Source of the DNA: Stigmatella aurantiaca
GTDB lineage: Bacteria > Myxococcota > Myxococcia > Myxococcales > Myxococcaceae
DNA length: 64,000 nt
Direction: 5' to 3'
Assembly (NCBI RefSeq): GCF_900109545.1
Contig: NZ_FOAP01000012.1
Location: 1 to 64,000, forward strand
The translations under genes and the position numbers were made by a program. Positions within the stretch are counted from its first letter, which is position 1, and the number at the start of each line of letters is the position of its first letter. This document shows positions 8,981 to 18,319 of the stretch, piece by piece. Below the pieces are notes generated by a model that saw only the letters and a program-made list of their open reading frames with translations, made no database searches and was not told where the DNA came from.

Positions 8981-10831
8981 TCAGGGCGCCGGGGGGGCGG
9001 ATTCCTGGGCCGAGGCAGCCCAACCCCGGAGCTTGCGAGCAAGCGTGTGGTTCGGGTTGAGCGCCACCACGGAATCGAGCAGGGCCCTCGCCGCCGAGGG
9101 GTCTCCCTCCCTCAAGGAGATTCGCGCCTCCAGGACATAGACGCGCAGGAAGGTGCTGTCCCGGCCCCGCACCCGCGTCAGCTCGTCCGACGCCTTCGCC
9201 AGCGCCTCCAGCGGCACGCGGGCATTCAGGCCATGCTCGGCGATCGCCACGGCACTCCAGTGCGGCGGGTTCTCCACCTTGCGAAACCGCTCGGCCATCG
9301 ACAGGCCCAGGGGGGTGCCCATCACACCGCCCTGGAGCGCCTGCGCCTTCAGCCGTGCCAGCACATCGGAGGCAGGCTCCGTCTCGGGCGCCTTCCGGAT
9401 GACGGCGAAGGCCGCCTCCAACTGCTGGGTCAACTGCACCACGGAGGCCTCCAGCGGCGCCCGCTGCTTGCGCAGCCCGTCCAGCTCCCCCCGCTGTGCG
9501 TTGACCCGGCTGCTCCAGTCCGGCCGGGACTTCTCCTTCTCCATGGCGAAGAGAACCTGGCGCAGCCGCGTCTCCTCGTTTCCGAGCCACTCCAGCTCGG
9601 CCTTCGCATCGTCCAGGCGCAAGGCGAGCACGGCCACCAGCTCCGCCTGGGCCTCCGTGTATTTCGGATAGCGGCCCACCAGCTCGCGCAGCCGCTCGGT
9701 GGCTTGGGAGAGCGAGGCCGGATCATCGCGCCGCAGCAGGAGCACCGCCTCGTCCTTGATGCTGACGGCTTCGGAAGGCAGCTCGGACGCCCGGTTGCGC
9801 CAGGCTGGATAGGTCAGCCAGGCCGTCAGGCCCAGCACCACCGCGGCGGCCACGGCAATCAGGAGCCGCTCCCGCCCGCCGCCCGCGTCCACGGCCTCCC
9901 GGGGCGCGCCCCCTCCCGCCGGCCGGCTCGGGACGAGCAGCTCGGGAGGAAGCTCCAACGCCGCGCTCCGGTGCGGCGGGGGCGGGGCGGGAGGACCTCC
10001 CCAGGAGCCCGCGGGCTCCGGAGGCAGCGAGGGCCGAAGCTCCCCGCTCCCTTCCGGCGTGCTCCAGGGCACATCGGCCGTGGACTTCTTTTCACGCAGC
10101 CCCGGAGGAAGGACCTTGTCTGCCTCTTTGACGCCACTGGCCGAGCCAGCCGCCTTCTCCGCGGACCGGATCTGCGCCACGCCAAAAGCCTGGGTCGCCC
10201 GGGGGGAAGGGGCCTGGGGAATGGAGGCCGCACCAAACGCCTGGGTCGTGCTGGGCGAAGGGGCCTGGGGAATAGAGGCCGCGCCAAACGCCTGGGTCGT
10301 GCTGGGGGAAGGCGGCGTCCGGGGAATGGAGGCCGCGCCAAACGCCTGGGTCGTGCTGGGGGAAGGCGGCGTCCGGGGAATGGAGGCCGCGCCAAACGCC
10401 TGGGTCGTCTCGGCGGTGGGGCGTGCCGGGGGCCCGCCGAAAGTCTGCGTCTTGTTCAGAGCAGCGGCGGCGGCCTGCGGCGGGTGCGCCGTCCCAAAGG
10501 CGGGGGTCTTCTCCCCTTCCTCGGCGCCTGCCTGAACGGAGGTGCCGTACACCGGCGTCACGTCCTCTGGAGGGGCCGGGCTCGCAGGGGCTGCGGGCCT
10601 CGCGGGAGGCGCGCCAAAGAGCAAGGTGCTGTTGAGCACCGACGGGGGGACACCTCCCGTGGCTTTGGGCGCGGCGGGGCTCGACGGCTGGCCCGGGAGC
10701 AGTACCTGGCCCGACGGGGTCGCCGTGAAGACAAAGCTGCAACGCGTGCACTGCACCGATGCCCCGGTGGGCGGCAACAACCGCGGGTCGAGGTCATACC
10801 GCATCGAGCATTGAGGGCATGCGATCTGCAC
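8981..10831 (-). CDS. zinc-ribbon protein with Thr-x-x-Phe-Gly repeat linker and one membrane helix
   Basis: 616 residues. The first 35 form an MJ0042-type zinc ribbon with two CxxC pairs (CPQC and CTRC). A long low-complexity Pro/Ala/Thr linker (about 40-290) carries repeated T-x-x-F-G motifs, including five near-identical copies of TQAFGA(A)SIP. A single membrane helix follows (LLIAVAAAVVLGLTAWL, near 330). The remaining C-terminal part is helical and probably periplasmic. The architecture (cytoplasmic Zn ribbon, disordered linker, one helix, external domain) resembles myxobacterial motility and polarity proteins such as GltJ in outline, but no GYF domain is seen. The phosphorylatable Thr in each repeat could be an adaptor target; that is inference. 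Confidence 0.85.
   Translation of the reverse strand: MQIACPQCSMRYDLDPRLLPPTGASVQCTRCSFVFTATPSGQVLLPGQPSSPAAPKATGGVPPSVLNSTLLFGAPPARPAAPASPAPPEDVTPVYGTSVQAGAEEGEKTPAFGTAHPPQAAAAALNKTQTFGGPPARPTAETTQAFGAASIPRTPPSPSTTQAFGAASIPRTPPSPSTTQAFGAASIPQAPSPSTTQAFGAASIPQAPSPRATQAFGVAQIRSAEKAAGSASGVKEADKVLPPGLREKKSTADVPWSTPEGSGELRPSLPPEPAGSWGGPPAPPPPHRSAALELPPELLVPSRPAGGGAPREAVDAGGGRERLLIAVAAAVVLGLTAWLTYPAWRNRASELPSEAVSIKDEAVLLLRRDDPASLSQATERLRELVGRYPKYTEAQAELVAVLALRLDDAKAELEWLGNEETRLRQVLFAMEKEKSRPDWSSRVNAQRGELDGLRKQRAPLEASVVQLTQQLEAAFAVIRKAPETEPASDVLARLKAQALQGGVMGTPLGLSMAERFRKVENPPHWSAVAIAEHGLNARVPLEALAKASDELTRVRGRDSTFLRVYVLEARISLREGDPSAARALLDSVVALNPNHTLARKLRGWAASAQESAPPAP
10181..10409 (-). repeat. tandem repeat, 51-54 bp units, in the zinc-ribbon gene
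   Basis: Four and a half units start at 10181, 10232, 10283, 10337 and 10391 (lengths 51, 51, 54, 54, partial). Each encodes 17-18 residues of the type TQAFGAASIP-x(7-8). The two 54-bp copies are nearly identical at the DNA level, which suggests recent expansion by slippage or unequal exchange. Confidence 0.9.
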
Positions 10832-10840
10832 CCTGCGTGC

Positions 10841-11257
10841 TTACCACACACCTCCCGAGGGTGGCGGCTCTCGTAGCTCCGTGGTTGCCCGGAGGGTCTC
10901 CAGCTTGCCAGGGCCCACCCCCGAGACGGCGTCCACCTCGTCCCAGCTCGTGAAGCGGCCCTGGGCCTCGCGCGCCTCCACCAGCTTGCGCGCCAGGGAA
11001 CGTCCAACCCCCGACAGCTGGGCCAGCTCCGCCTCCGAGGCGGTGTTGAGATCCAGCTTCAGGCCCAGCGCCACCGCCTGGGCCCCCGTGGGGACAGCGC
11101 CCTCGCCACACCGGGCCACGCCCCCGGCCATGCGGACGGCGGCGGGCTCACAGTCCAGCGCGGGCGAGGCACCCGGCCACTGCCACCGCGCCAGGCCGCC
11201 CAGCACCAGCAACCCCAACGTGGCGGCGGCGAGTGAGCCCGTGCGGTTCACACTCAC
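10841..11257 (-). CDS. ComEA-like helix-hairpin-helix DNA-binding protein
   Basis: 138 residues. An N-terminal hydrophobic segment (about 8-27, signal or membrane anchor) leads through a short linker to a ComEA-type (HhH)2 domain. That domain shows [20 protein letters not shown], then [14 protein letters not shown] and a second hairpin [12 protein letters not shown]. Proteins of this type bind double-stranded DNA in the periplasm during natural transformation; short versions also occur outside competence loci. Its ATG overlaps the stop of the aspartate kinase gene by 4 bases (ATGA), so translation is probably coupled. No other com genes are nearby. Confidence 0.85.
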   Translation of the reverse strand: MSVNRTGSLAAATLGLLVLGGLARWQWPGASPALDCEPAAVRMAGGVARCGEGAVPTGAQAVALGLKLDLNTASEAELAQLSGVGRSLARKLVEAREAQGRFTSWDEVDAVSGVGPGKLETLRATTELREPPPSGGVW

Positions 11258-12510
11258 CTCTTGAGGGAGACGACCTCGGACTCCTGCGCCGCCTCCTGCT
11301 TGTCCAGGCCGAACGCGGTGTGCAGCGAGCGCACCGCCAGCTCCGTGTAGTTCGAGTGGATGACGCAGGAGACCTTGATCTCCGAGGTGGAGATCATCTG
11401 CACGTTGACGCCGGCGCCCGCGAGCACCGTGAACATCTTCGCCGCCACGCCCGAGTGGTTGCGCATGCCCACGCCGACGATGGACACCTTGGAGACCTGG
11501 TCATCGGTCTCCACGCCCTCGGCCTTCACGGCCTTGGCGATCTTCTTCACCACGTCCTTGGCCTTGGTGAGGTCCGCCTTGCCCACGGTGAAGGTGACGT
11601 CCGTGCGGCCATCCTTGGAGACGTTCTGGACGATGAGGTCCACGACGATGCTCTGCTCGTCGAGCGCCCCGAAGATCTTCGCCGCCACGCCCGGAACGTC
11701 CGGCACGCCCCGGATGGCGATCTTCGCCTCGTTCTTGTCGTAGGCGATCCCACTGACCAGCACGTCTTCCATCGCAGCGTCCTCCTCACACACCAGCGTG
11801 CCGGGATCGTCCGTGAACGAGGACTTCACCCAGAGCGGCACCTTGTACTTCATCGCGAACTCGACCGAACGGATCTGCAGCACCTTGGCGCCCACGCTGG
11901 CCAGCTCCAGCATCTCCTCGTAGGAGATGCGCTCGAGCTTGCGCGCCGCGGGGACCATGTTGGGGTCGGTGGTGTAGACGCCGTCCACGTCCGTGTAAAT
12001 CTCGCAGGCATCCGCTTTGAGCGCGGCCGCCAGCGCCACCGCCGTGGTGTCCGAGCCTCCCCGGCCCAGCGTGGTGACGTTGCCCTGCTCGTCCTGGCCC
12101 TGGAAGCCCGCCACCACGACGATGTTCTTCTTCTTCAGCGCATCGACGATGCGCTCCGCGTCGATGCTCTTGATGCGGGCCTTGGAAAAGGTGCTGTCGG
12201 TGGTGATGCGCACCTGGTGCCCCAGGAAGCTCACCGCCTTGCGCTTCTGAGCCTGGATGGCCAGCGCCACCAGCCCGATGGAGACCTGCTCCCCGGTGGC
12301 CACCACCACGTCCTGCTCGCGCTCGTTGGGCCGGTCGGTGATCTGCGACACGAGCTTGAGCAGCCGGTTGGTCTCTCCGGACATCGCGGAGACCACTACC
12401 ACCACGTCATGCCCGGCTTTCTGGGCGGCGATGCAACGCTTCGCCACATTCTTGATGCGCTCGGTGTCGCCAACCGAGGTACCACCATACTTCTGGACGA
12501 TGAGTGCCAA
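11254..12510 (-). CDS. lysC: aspartate kinase
   Basis: 418 residues from a TTG start at 12510, chosen because the conserved N-terminus is [14 protein letters not shown] and a purine-rich GGAAGGGG stands upstream. The catalytic domain has [20 protein letters not shown] and the FTTD-like YTTDPN loop. The C-terminus holds two ACT domains (about 270-410), the usual site of feedback inhibition by lysine and/or threonine. It phosphorylates L-aspartate in the first step to lysine, threonine, methionine and diaminopimelate. It diverges from hutH and is translationally coupled to the ComEA-like gene, a pairing with no obvious functional reason. Confidence 0.95.
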   Translation of the reverse strand: MALIVQKYGGTSVGDTERIKNVAKRCIAAQKAGHDVVVVVSAMSGETNRLLKLVSQITDRPNEREQDVVVATGEQVSIGLVALAIQAQKRKAVSFLGHQVRITTDSTFSKARIKSIDAERIVDALKKKNIVVVAGFQGQDEQGNVTTLGRGGSDTTAVALAAALKADACEIYTDVDGVYTTDPNMVPAARKLERISYEEMLELASVGAKVLQIRSVEFAMKYKVPLWVKSSFTDDPGTLVCEEDAAMEDVLVSGIAYDKNEAKIAIRGVPDVPGVAAKIFGALDEQSIVVDLIVQNVSKDGRTDVTFTVGKADLTKAKDVVKKIAKAVKAEGVETDDQVSKVSIVGVGMRNHSGVAAKMFTVLAGAGVNVQMISTSEIKVSCVIHSNYTELAVRSLHTAFGLDKQEAAQESEVVSLKR

Positions 12511-12615
12511 GGCGCTTGTGCCCCTTCCTGCTTGACGCGCGGACCCTATTGGGCGCATCCCCCGCGTGTCAAAGCCCGTCGTTGCCTATCAGTACCGTGA
12601 ATCCTTGGAGTGCCT

Positions 12616-14148
12616 ATGTCCCGCCCCCGCTTACTCATTGATGGAGACACCCTGAAGCTGGAGGAGATCCTCCAGGTGGCCCAACACGCCGTCACCGTGG
12701 AGCTGGCCCCCGAGGCCGCCGCGCGCGTGAAGGCCTCGCGCGCGCTGGTGGACCGGGTGGCCGCCGGCGATGCCCCCTCCTACGGCATCAACACCGGCTT
12801 CGGGACGCTGGCCGAGGTCCGCATCGACAAGAAGGACCTGCGCGAGCTGCAGCGCAACCTCATCCTCTCGCACGCCGCCGGGGTGGGCTCGCCCCTGCCC
12901 CTGCCCGAGGCCCGGGCCCTGCTGCTGCTGCGTTGCAACGTGCTGGCCAAGGGCTACTCCGGCATCCGGCCGGAGACGCTGGCGCTGGCGCTGGAGATGC
13001 TCAACCGCGGCGTGGTGCCCGTGGTGCCCGAGCGCGGCAGCGTGGGCGCCTCGGGGGACCTGGCCCCGCTGGCGCACCTGGCGCTGGTCTTCATCGGCGA
13101 GGGCGAGGCGTTCTACCAGGGCGAGCGGCTGCCGGCCGCCCAGGCCCTGGAGCGCGCGGGGCTCGAGCCGGTGGTGCTGGAGGCCAAGGAGGGGCTGGCG
13201 CTCGTCAACGGCACCCAGGCCATGTGCGCGGTGGGCACCCTGCTCCAGCTGCGCGCCGAGATGCTGGCGGAGCTGGCGGACCTCGCCGGGGCGATGACCC
13301 TGGAGGGCCTGCTGGGCAGCCACAAGCCCTTCATCCCGGAAATCCAGGATGTGCGCGCCCACGAGGGCCAGAAGGCCTGCGCGGCCCACCTGCGCGAGCT
13401 GCTGGTGGACAGCGCGCTGGTGGAGAGCCACGTGAACTGCAGCAAGGTGCAGGACCCCTACAGCCTGCGCTGCATGCCCCAGGTCCACGGCGCGGCGCGC
13501 GAGGGGCTGGGGTTCGCCCGGCGCATCCTGGAGGTGGAGGTCAACAGCGCCACGGACAACCCGCTGGTGTTCGTGGAGACGGAGCGCATCGTCTCGGGCG
13601 GCAACTTCCACGGCCAGCCGGTGTCGCTGGCGCTGGATGTGACGGCCATGGCGCTCACGCAGCTGTCGGCCATCAGCGAGCGCCGCGTGGAGCAGCTCGT
13701 CAACCCGTCGCTGTCCGGGCTGCCGCCGTTCCTGGCGAAGAACTCGGGGCTCAACTCGGGCTTCATGATCGCCCAGGTGACGAGCGCCGCGCTGGTGGCC
13801 GAGTCCCGCGTGCTCAGCCACCCCGCCTCGGTGGACTCCATCCCCTCCTCCGCGGGGCGCGAGGACCACGTCTCCATGGGCATGACGGCGGCGCTCAAGG
13901 GCCGGCAGGTGGCGGACTTCACCCGCTCGTGCCTCGCCATCGAGCTGCTGGTGGCCGCGCAGGCGCTGGACTACCGCCAGCCCACGCGGGCCGGCAAGGG
14001 CCCCCAGGCGGCCTACGAGCTCATCCGGAGCAAGGTCCCCACCATGGAGAAGGACCGGGAGCTGCACCGGGACATCTCCGCCGTGACCGCGCTCATCGAC
14101 TCGGGTGAGCTGTTGAACGCTGTGCGGGCCGCGACCCGCCGCGCCTGA
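12616..14148 (+). CDS. hutH: histidine ammonia-lyase
   Basis: 510 residues from the ATG at 12616, which has TTGGAG five bases upstream; a GTG six bases earlier is possible. The MIO-forming triad Ala145-Ser146-Gly147 is intact ([12 protein letters not shown]). Other lyase motifs follow, such as the TDNPLVF and QDPYSLRC segments. It deaminates L-histidine to urocanate, the first step of histidine degradation. No hutU, hutI or hutC is adjacent, so the pathway is dispersed or the gene serves another use. A phenylalanine/tyrosine ammonia-lyase cannot be fully excluded, but the length and motif context favour HutH. Confidence 0.93.
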   Translation: MSRPRLLIDGDTLKLEEILQVAQHAVTVELAPEAAARVKASRALVDRVAAGDAPSYGINTGFGTLAEVRIDKKDLRELQRNLILSHAAGVGSPLPLPEARALLLLRCNVLAKGYSGIRPETLALALEMLNRGVVPVVPERGSVGASGDLAPLAHLALVFIGEGEAFYQGERLPAAQALERAGLEPVVLEAKEGLALVNGTQAMCAVGTLLQLRAEMLAELADLAGAMTLEGLLGSHKPFIPEIQDVRAHEGQKACAAHLRELLVDSALVESHVNCSKVQDPYSLRCMPQVHGAAREGLGFARRILEVEVNSATDNPLVFVETERIVSGGNFHGQPVSLALDVTAMALTQLSAISERRVEQLVNPSLSGLPPFLAKNSGLNSGFMIAQVTSAALVAESRVLSHPASVDSIPSSAGREDHVSMGMTAALKGRQVADFTRSCLAIELLVAAQALDYRQPTRAGKGPQAAYELIRSKVPTMEKDRELHRDISAVTALIDSGELLNAVRAATRRA

Positions 14149-14159
14149 CGGGCGTGACT

Positions 14160-14210
14160 AGGATGGAACCTCAACGCAGGACGTTGGGTCCGCCGGAGGG
14201 GTTCCATCCT
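14160..14210 (+). promoter_or_regulatory. nested inverted repeats in front of the small lipoprotein gene
   Basis: AGGATGGAACC (14160-14170) and GGTTCCATCCT (14200-14210) are perfect 11-bp arms. A smaller hairpin, CAACG/CGTTG (14172-14186), lies inside. The right arm ends immediately before the ATG at 14211 and the loop holds the GGAGGG ribosome site. It could be a hutH terminator, a translation-controlling leader, or both. Confidence 0.5.
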
Positions 14211-14474
14211 ATGAAGAAGCTCGTGGCCGCAGGTCTGCTTGGTGTCATCGCGGTGCTGGGAACGGGGTGCTCGGACGCGTGCGAGAAGACCGGCAACGCC
14301 ATGGAGGACAGGTATAAGGATTGCGGCATCGACTACAGCGATGGCGACGGCAACGCGGAGACGGACACCGAGTGCACCGACGAGGCGGCCGAGGCGGACA
14401 AGCAGGTGGCCGAGTGCATCGAGAGGGCCAGCTGTGACGCCATGCGGGATGGCTCCTACCTGAGCCAGTGCTGA
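14211..14474 (+). CDS. small Cys-rich lipoprotein, unknown function
   Basis: 87 residues from ATG 14211, with GGAGGG 10 bases upstream. The signal peptide MKKLVAAGLLGVIAVLGTGC carries lipobox GTGC. The mature part is acidic and has several Cys (SDACEKTG, KDCGIDY, ECTDEA, AECIERASCD, final Cys), suggesting disulfides in the periplasm. Its composition resembles small myxobacterial lipoproteins of unknown role. It could be transcribed from the hutH promoter or from its own. Confidence 0.8.
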   Translation: MKKLVAAGLLGVIAVLGTGCSDACEKTGNAMEDRYKDCGIDYSDGDGNAETDTECTDEAAEADKQVAECIERASCDAMRDGSYLSQC

Positions 14475-14527
14475 CAGCGGAACCGCATTCCTTGGAAAAC
14501 AAGTAATATTGGCTTAAGGAGACGGCC

Positions 14528-17380
14528 ATGACCCCGTCTCCTCTCTCCTGGATGCGCTGGGCTCCTGCCTTCGCCGTGGTGTTCGCGGCGGCGGAGCTGC
14601 TCTTTCCCCTGCCCGCCTCGGCCGCGGGACTCACCTGGCCCCAGGGCCAGGTGCTTCCCTCCTTCTCCGCGCCCGCGGCGACGATGGACCTGATGGACCT
14701 GACCGACACCGAGTACCGGTTCGAGGCGGAAGGGTCCCAGCTCCGGCATTCCACGGGCCGCCTCGATGGCAATGGCTGGGTCGCCCAGGTGTCGATCGAC
14801 GCCGCCAACCAGTTCCTCATCTACGGCCCCTACACCCCCCAGCTTCCGGTGGGCGGCAACACGGCCTACTTCGATCTGAGCATCGACAACAACACGGCCA
14901 ACAGCGACCTCGTGGCGACCGTGGATGTCCGCAACAACGTGACGGGGGCCGTGCTGGCCACCCGGGACCTCCTCCGGACGTCGTTCAAGCGGGCGGGCAC
15001 CTTCGAGCGGTTCGAGCTGCCCTTCAACAACCCGGTGGCTGGGCAAGGCATCGAGTTCCGGGTCTTCTGGTACGGCAGGGCCTACATCAAGGCCGACGCC
15101 GTGGGGGCCATCGCGCCCGTGCCCGAGGACGAGGCGGCGCTCTTCACGACGCTCAAGGGCATCGTCAACCGGACGCAGCCCCGCATCTTCACCTACGACG
15201 GCGCGGTCCGGGGCCAGGATGGCCGGTACGGCTGGCTGAACGCCCTGGGCCTTCGCTACACGGACATCGCCGACCGGTGGAGCCTGGTGACGAAGTACCG
15301 GAACGAGCTGGCAGGCATCGTCATCTACGACCCGGCCGTGCCGGACACGTTGAACCTGGCCACCACCATCGCGGGCCTGAAGAAAGGCGTGGTCGCCTCC
15401 CCGGCCCTCGCCGCCAGGTTGACGGCCGCGCCGTACAACTTCCCCGTCCTGATGGACCTGCGCGGCGCCTTCACCTCCAAGCTCCAGGTCTACCAGCACC
15501 TGTATGACTATTACTGGTCCCAGGTGACGCATCAGCTGATCGTCGGCCTGTCCCCGTCCATCAAGGGCTTCCTGCGGGACTACGCCACGGCGCTCCCGGT
15601 GGCCGTCGTGTGGCTCGATCCGAAGATCGCCGCAGAGGATGCGATGTTGCGGAAGTTCCTGTCCGCCATGCCCTATGGCAATGGCGGCATCTACATGGGC
15701 TGGTGGCCGGAAGAGGCCGCTGGCATCGAGCGGGTGTCCGAGTACGGCATCTCTACCCTGGCCAGCGACTTCGCCTCGAACCTGACGGTGTTTGGCGGCA
15801 CGCCCCGGACCGTGAACCCCAAGCCCATTCCCAACAAGCCGCCGCTGGGCAACAAGATCTACGTGTCCCTCATCCTCAGCGATGGGGACAACCTCCAGTA
15901 CGTGGAGCACCTCTTCAAGAAGCTCTGGGACAGCCCCAACCGCGGACAGGTGCCGCTGGGCTGGACGATCTCCCCGGCGATGCTGGATGCCATGCCCGGG
16001 GTGCTCAACTACCTGCACGCCACGTCCACGCCCAATGACAACCTCATCTCCGGCCCCACGGGCCTGGGCTACACCTATCCCAACTACTGGGGGAACGCGG
16101 CCTACCTGGACAAGTACGTCGCCCTGACGAACGACTACATGAACCGCTCGGGGCTGAAGGTCCTCACCGTGTGGAACAAGATCGACGGCGCCACGAACAC
16201 GAACGTGGGCAACAGCTTCGCGGCCCATGCGCCCTCGCTGCTGGGATTGACGGCGCAGAACGCGGGCGGAGGCATCACCGTCTACAACAACGCGATGCCC
16301 AGCCAGGGCCTCAACGCCACGTACTGCCCCACGGAAGCCTCCATGATCTCCGAGATCAACCGCGCCATCTCGGGGTGGAACGGCACGAGCCCCCGGTTCG
16401 TCAGCATCCAGGCCAACCCCTGGGAGGGCAACAGCTACCAGAGCTTCGTCAACGTGGTGAACGCCTTCAAGAGCAACACCAACATCGTCTTCGTGCGGCC
16501 GGACAATTACTTCCAGCTCATGCGGGAGCACTCCAACCTGGCGGTGGATCCCTCCACCCTCGTGAGGATCCAGGAGGCGGAGAACACGAGCTACGCCACC
16601 TCGCCGTTCTCGCATGCCGTCGGGCGCGCGAGCGACAACGGGTGGACCGCGAACGTCTCGCAGGACAACGAGGGGCTGATGCTGTACGGCCCCTATGTCA
16701 CGGCCTTCCCCGCGGGGCCCCTGACCACGACGTTCAAGATGAAGATCGACGCGGTGTCCGGCAACAACGACCATGTCGTGACGCTTGATGTCCGGAATGC
16801 CACCACGGGGGCGGTGCTGACGTCCTTCGATGTCTACCGCAACCAGTTCAAGGCCGCGGGCGTCTACCAAGACTTCAGCCTCGCCTACCTGAACACCGCT
16901 GGGCACTCGCTCGAGTTCCGCGCCCTCTACAAGGACAAGGCGGCGATCAACATCGACAAGGTCACGACCACCACCCGCCTCGGCCAGTACGAGTCGGAGG
17001 GCACCATGCAGGGGCACCACGCGGGCCGGGTGAGCGGAGACGGCTGGCAGGCCGCGCCCTCGCTCGAAGGCGCCGGGCACATGGTCTATGGCCCCTACGA
17101 CGGCAACGTCCCCGTGGGCACGCGCCGGGTGACCTTCCGCCTGAAGACCGACAACACCTCGCTCGGCGCCCAGGTGCTCGCGACCCTCGACGTGCGGGAT
17201 GACACCTCGGGAGCGGTGCTCGCCAGCATGGACGTGACGGCCCAGCAGTTTACCGCCGCCAACCAGTATCAGGACTTCACCCTGGCCTTCCCGCAGACCA
17301 CGCCCCGCCGGGTCCTGGAGTACAGGATCTATTTCCACGCGAGGGCGGCCCTCACGGCCGACAAGATCCTCATTCACTGA
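14528..17380 (+). CDS. secreted GxGYxYP-type putative glycoside hydrolase with three beta-sandwich modules
   Basis: 950 residues with a cleavable signal peptide (ends near PASA-A, residue 33). The central part (about 190-660) carries TGLGYTYPNYWG near residue 511, the signature of the GxGYxYP family, a putative carbohydrate-active group with little biochemistry. Three homologous beta-sandwich modules flank it: one before (about 55-200) and two after (about 680-825 and 830-950). Each repeats the pattern EAEG, GNGW/GDGW, YGPY, LDVR or VDVR with Leu/Ala-rich strands, like carbohydrate-binding modules. It probably acts on extracellular polysaccharide. Catalytic residues cannot be named. It is monocistronic, with a Shine-Dalgarno-like AAGGAG before the ATG. 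Confidence 0.85.
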   Translation: MTPSPLSWMRWAPAFAVVFAAAELLFPLPASAAGLTWPQGQVLPSFSAPAATMDLMDLTDTEYRFEAEGSQLRHSTGRLDGNGWVAQVSIDAANQFLIYGPYTPQLPVGGNTAYFDLSIDNNTANSDLVATVDVRNNVTGAVLATRDLLRTSFKRAGTFERFELPFNNPVAGQGIEFRVFWYGRAYIKADAVGAIAPVPEDEAALFTTLKGIVNRTQPRIFTYDGAVRGQDGRYGWLNALGLRYTDIADRWSLVTKYRNELAGIVIYDPAVPDTLNLATTIAGLKKGVVASPALAARLTAAPYNFPVLMDLRGAFTSKLQVYQHLYDYYWSQVTHQLIVGLSPSIKGFLRDYATALPVAVVWLDPKIAAEDAMLRKFLSAMPYGNGGIYMGWWPEEAAGIERVSEYGISTLASDFASNLTVFGGTPRTVNPKPIPNKPPLGNKIYVSLILSDGDNLQYVEHLFKKLWDSPNRGQVPLGWTISPAMLDAMPGVLNYLHATSTPNDNLISGPTGLGYTYPNYWGNAAYLDKYVALTNDYMNRSGLKVLTVWNKIDGATNTNVGNSFAAHAPSLLGLTAQNAGGGITVYNNAMPSQGLNATYCPTEASMISEINRAISGWNGTSPRFVSIQANPWEGNSYQSFVNVVNAFKSNTNIVFVRPDNYFQLMREHSNLAVDPSTLVRIQEAENTSYATSPFSHAVGRASDNGWTANVSQDNEGLMLYGPYVTAFPAGPLTTTFKMKIDAVSGNNDHVVTLDVRNATTGAVLTSFDVYRNQFKAAGVYQDFSLAYLNTAGHSLEFRALYKDKAAINIDKVTTTTRLGQYESEGTMQGHHAGRVSGDGWQAAPSLEGAGHMVYGPYDGNVPVGTRRVTFRLKTDNTSLGAQVLATLDVRDDTSGAVLASMDVTAQQFTAANQYQDFTLAFPQTTPRRVLEYRIYFHARAALTADKILIH

Positions 17381-17428
17381 AGTGGGGTATAGAGGGCGCA
17401 CGCCGCGCCCTCGTCCCCAGGAGAGCCC

Positions 17429-18121
17429 ATGTCCGCCGTGAAGTGCCCGAAGTGTGGAACCGAGATCGACGTGCGGGGCGTCAAGCCCGGCTCCACCCTC
17501 ACCTGCCAGTGCGGCAACGTGGTGGCGGTACCCGCGGGCGGCATGAGCCGCAAGATGCGCAACCTGCTCATCGCGGGTGGCCTTGTGGCGCTTTCCTGTC
17601 CGTGCCTGGGCATCATCGCGGCCGTGGCCATCCCCAACTTCCTGCAGTACCAGGGCCGCGCGAAGCAGGCCGAGTGCAAGGTCAACCTCAAGGCCTTCTA
17701 CGCGGCGCAGGCCATGCACAGCGCGTCCGAATCCGGCTACGAGCCCGTTCTCTCCAAGGTCCAGTTCTCTCCCGAGCGCGGCAATCGCTATGCCTACTTC
17801 GCGGGACCGGGGCCGATGGAGGAGCGGGCAAGCGCCCAGGCCACGGGGACCGAGGAGGCCCAGGCCATCGGCCTCGACACCTTCAAGTTCGCCGGTCAGC
17901 CCCCCATTACCTTTGAGTCGCTCCCGCCCGAGGTGGCTGGACTGGTGGGCCTCTCCGGAGAATGCCCTGACTGCGACATCACCATGGTGTGCGCGGGAAA
18001 CATCGACCAGGATCCCTCGCTGGACATCTGGAGCATCTCCCTCAAGGACCGCGCCCTGACGGACGGCACCTCCATTCCCGCAGGGCAGCCCTTCCAGCAC
18101 GTGAACGACGTCCTGGAGTGA
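17429..18121 (+). CDS. zinc ribbon fused to a type IV pilin-like domain
   Basis: 230 residues. The N-terminal zinc ribbon uses Cys6, Cys9, Cys26 and Cys28 (CPKCG, TCQCG). A hydrophobic helix (about 44-70) ends with GIIAAVAIPNF followed by LQYQGRAKQAE and KVNLKAFYAAQ. This matches the segment right after the processing site of type IV pilins. The leader and the Gly-Phe prepilin peptidase site are replaced by the zinc ribbon, so processing by PilD is not expected. The protein is probably held in the inner membrane with the ribbon in the cytoplasm and a pilin-like globular domain outside. Function unknown. Confidence 0.85.
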   Translation: MSAVKCPKCGTEIDVRGVKPGSTLTCQCGNVVAVPAGGMSRKMRNLLIAGGLVALSCPCLGIIAAVAIPNFLQYQGRAKQAECKVNLKAFYAAQAMHSASESGYEPVLSKVQFSPERGNRYAYFAGPGPMEERASAQATGTEEAQAIGLDTFKFAGQPPITFESLPPEVAGLVGLSGECPDCDITMVCAGNIDQDPSLDIWSISLKDRALTDGTSIPAGQPFQHVNDVLE

Positions 18122-18172
18122 CGGGGGCCCTGAGCCCCCTCATGAAGCCTCTGGGCTGCGCCGCGGGCCCGC

Positions 18173-18319
18173 CTACTTCGCCTTGGCGGAGTTGGCGGGC
18201 TTCTTCTTGTCCTGGCGCGGAATCTTCTCGGCCTTGTTGCGGCCCTTCCGCGTCCGGGTGTTCTGGCTGGCGGCCTTCTCCTGCATCTTCGTTGCTTTCT
18301 GTGCGCGAACTCCGGACAT
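18173..18319 (-). CDS. very basic 48-residue protein
   Basis: 48 residues from ATG 18319, with AAAGGA and AGGA eight to fifteen bases upstream. It is extremely rich in Lys, Arg, Gln and Ala (for example NTRTRKGRNKAEK and QDKKKPANSAKAK) and has no hydrophobic core. It is probably disordered and able to bind nucleic acid; nothing more can be said. The open frame extends further upstream, but that part overlaps the start of the divergent DcrB-like gene and looks non-coding. Real-gene status is likely but not certain. Confidence 0.5.
   Translation of the reverse strand: MSGVRAQKATKMQEKAASQNTRTRKGRNKAEKIPRQDKKKPANSAKAK

Noticed and set aside
10181-10409. Possible CRISPR-like repeat array
   Set aside because: Units of 51-54 bp are contiguous without spacers and keep one reading frame; they are a coding tandem repeat.
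14456-18100. 1214-codon minus-strand open frame opposite the GxGYxYP and zinc-ribbon/pilin genes
   Set aside because: Antisense to genes with signal peptide and family motifs; no domain of its own.
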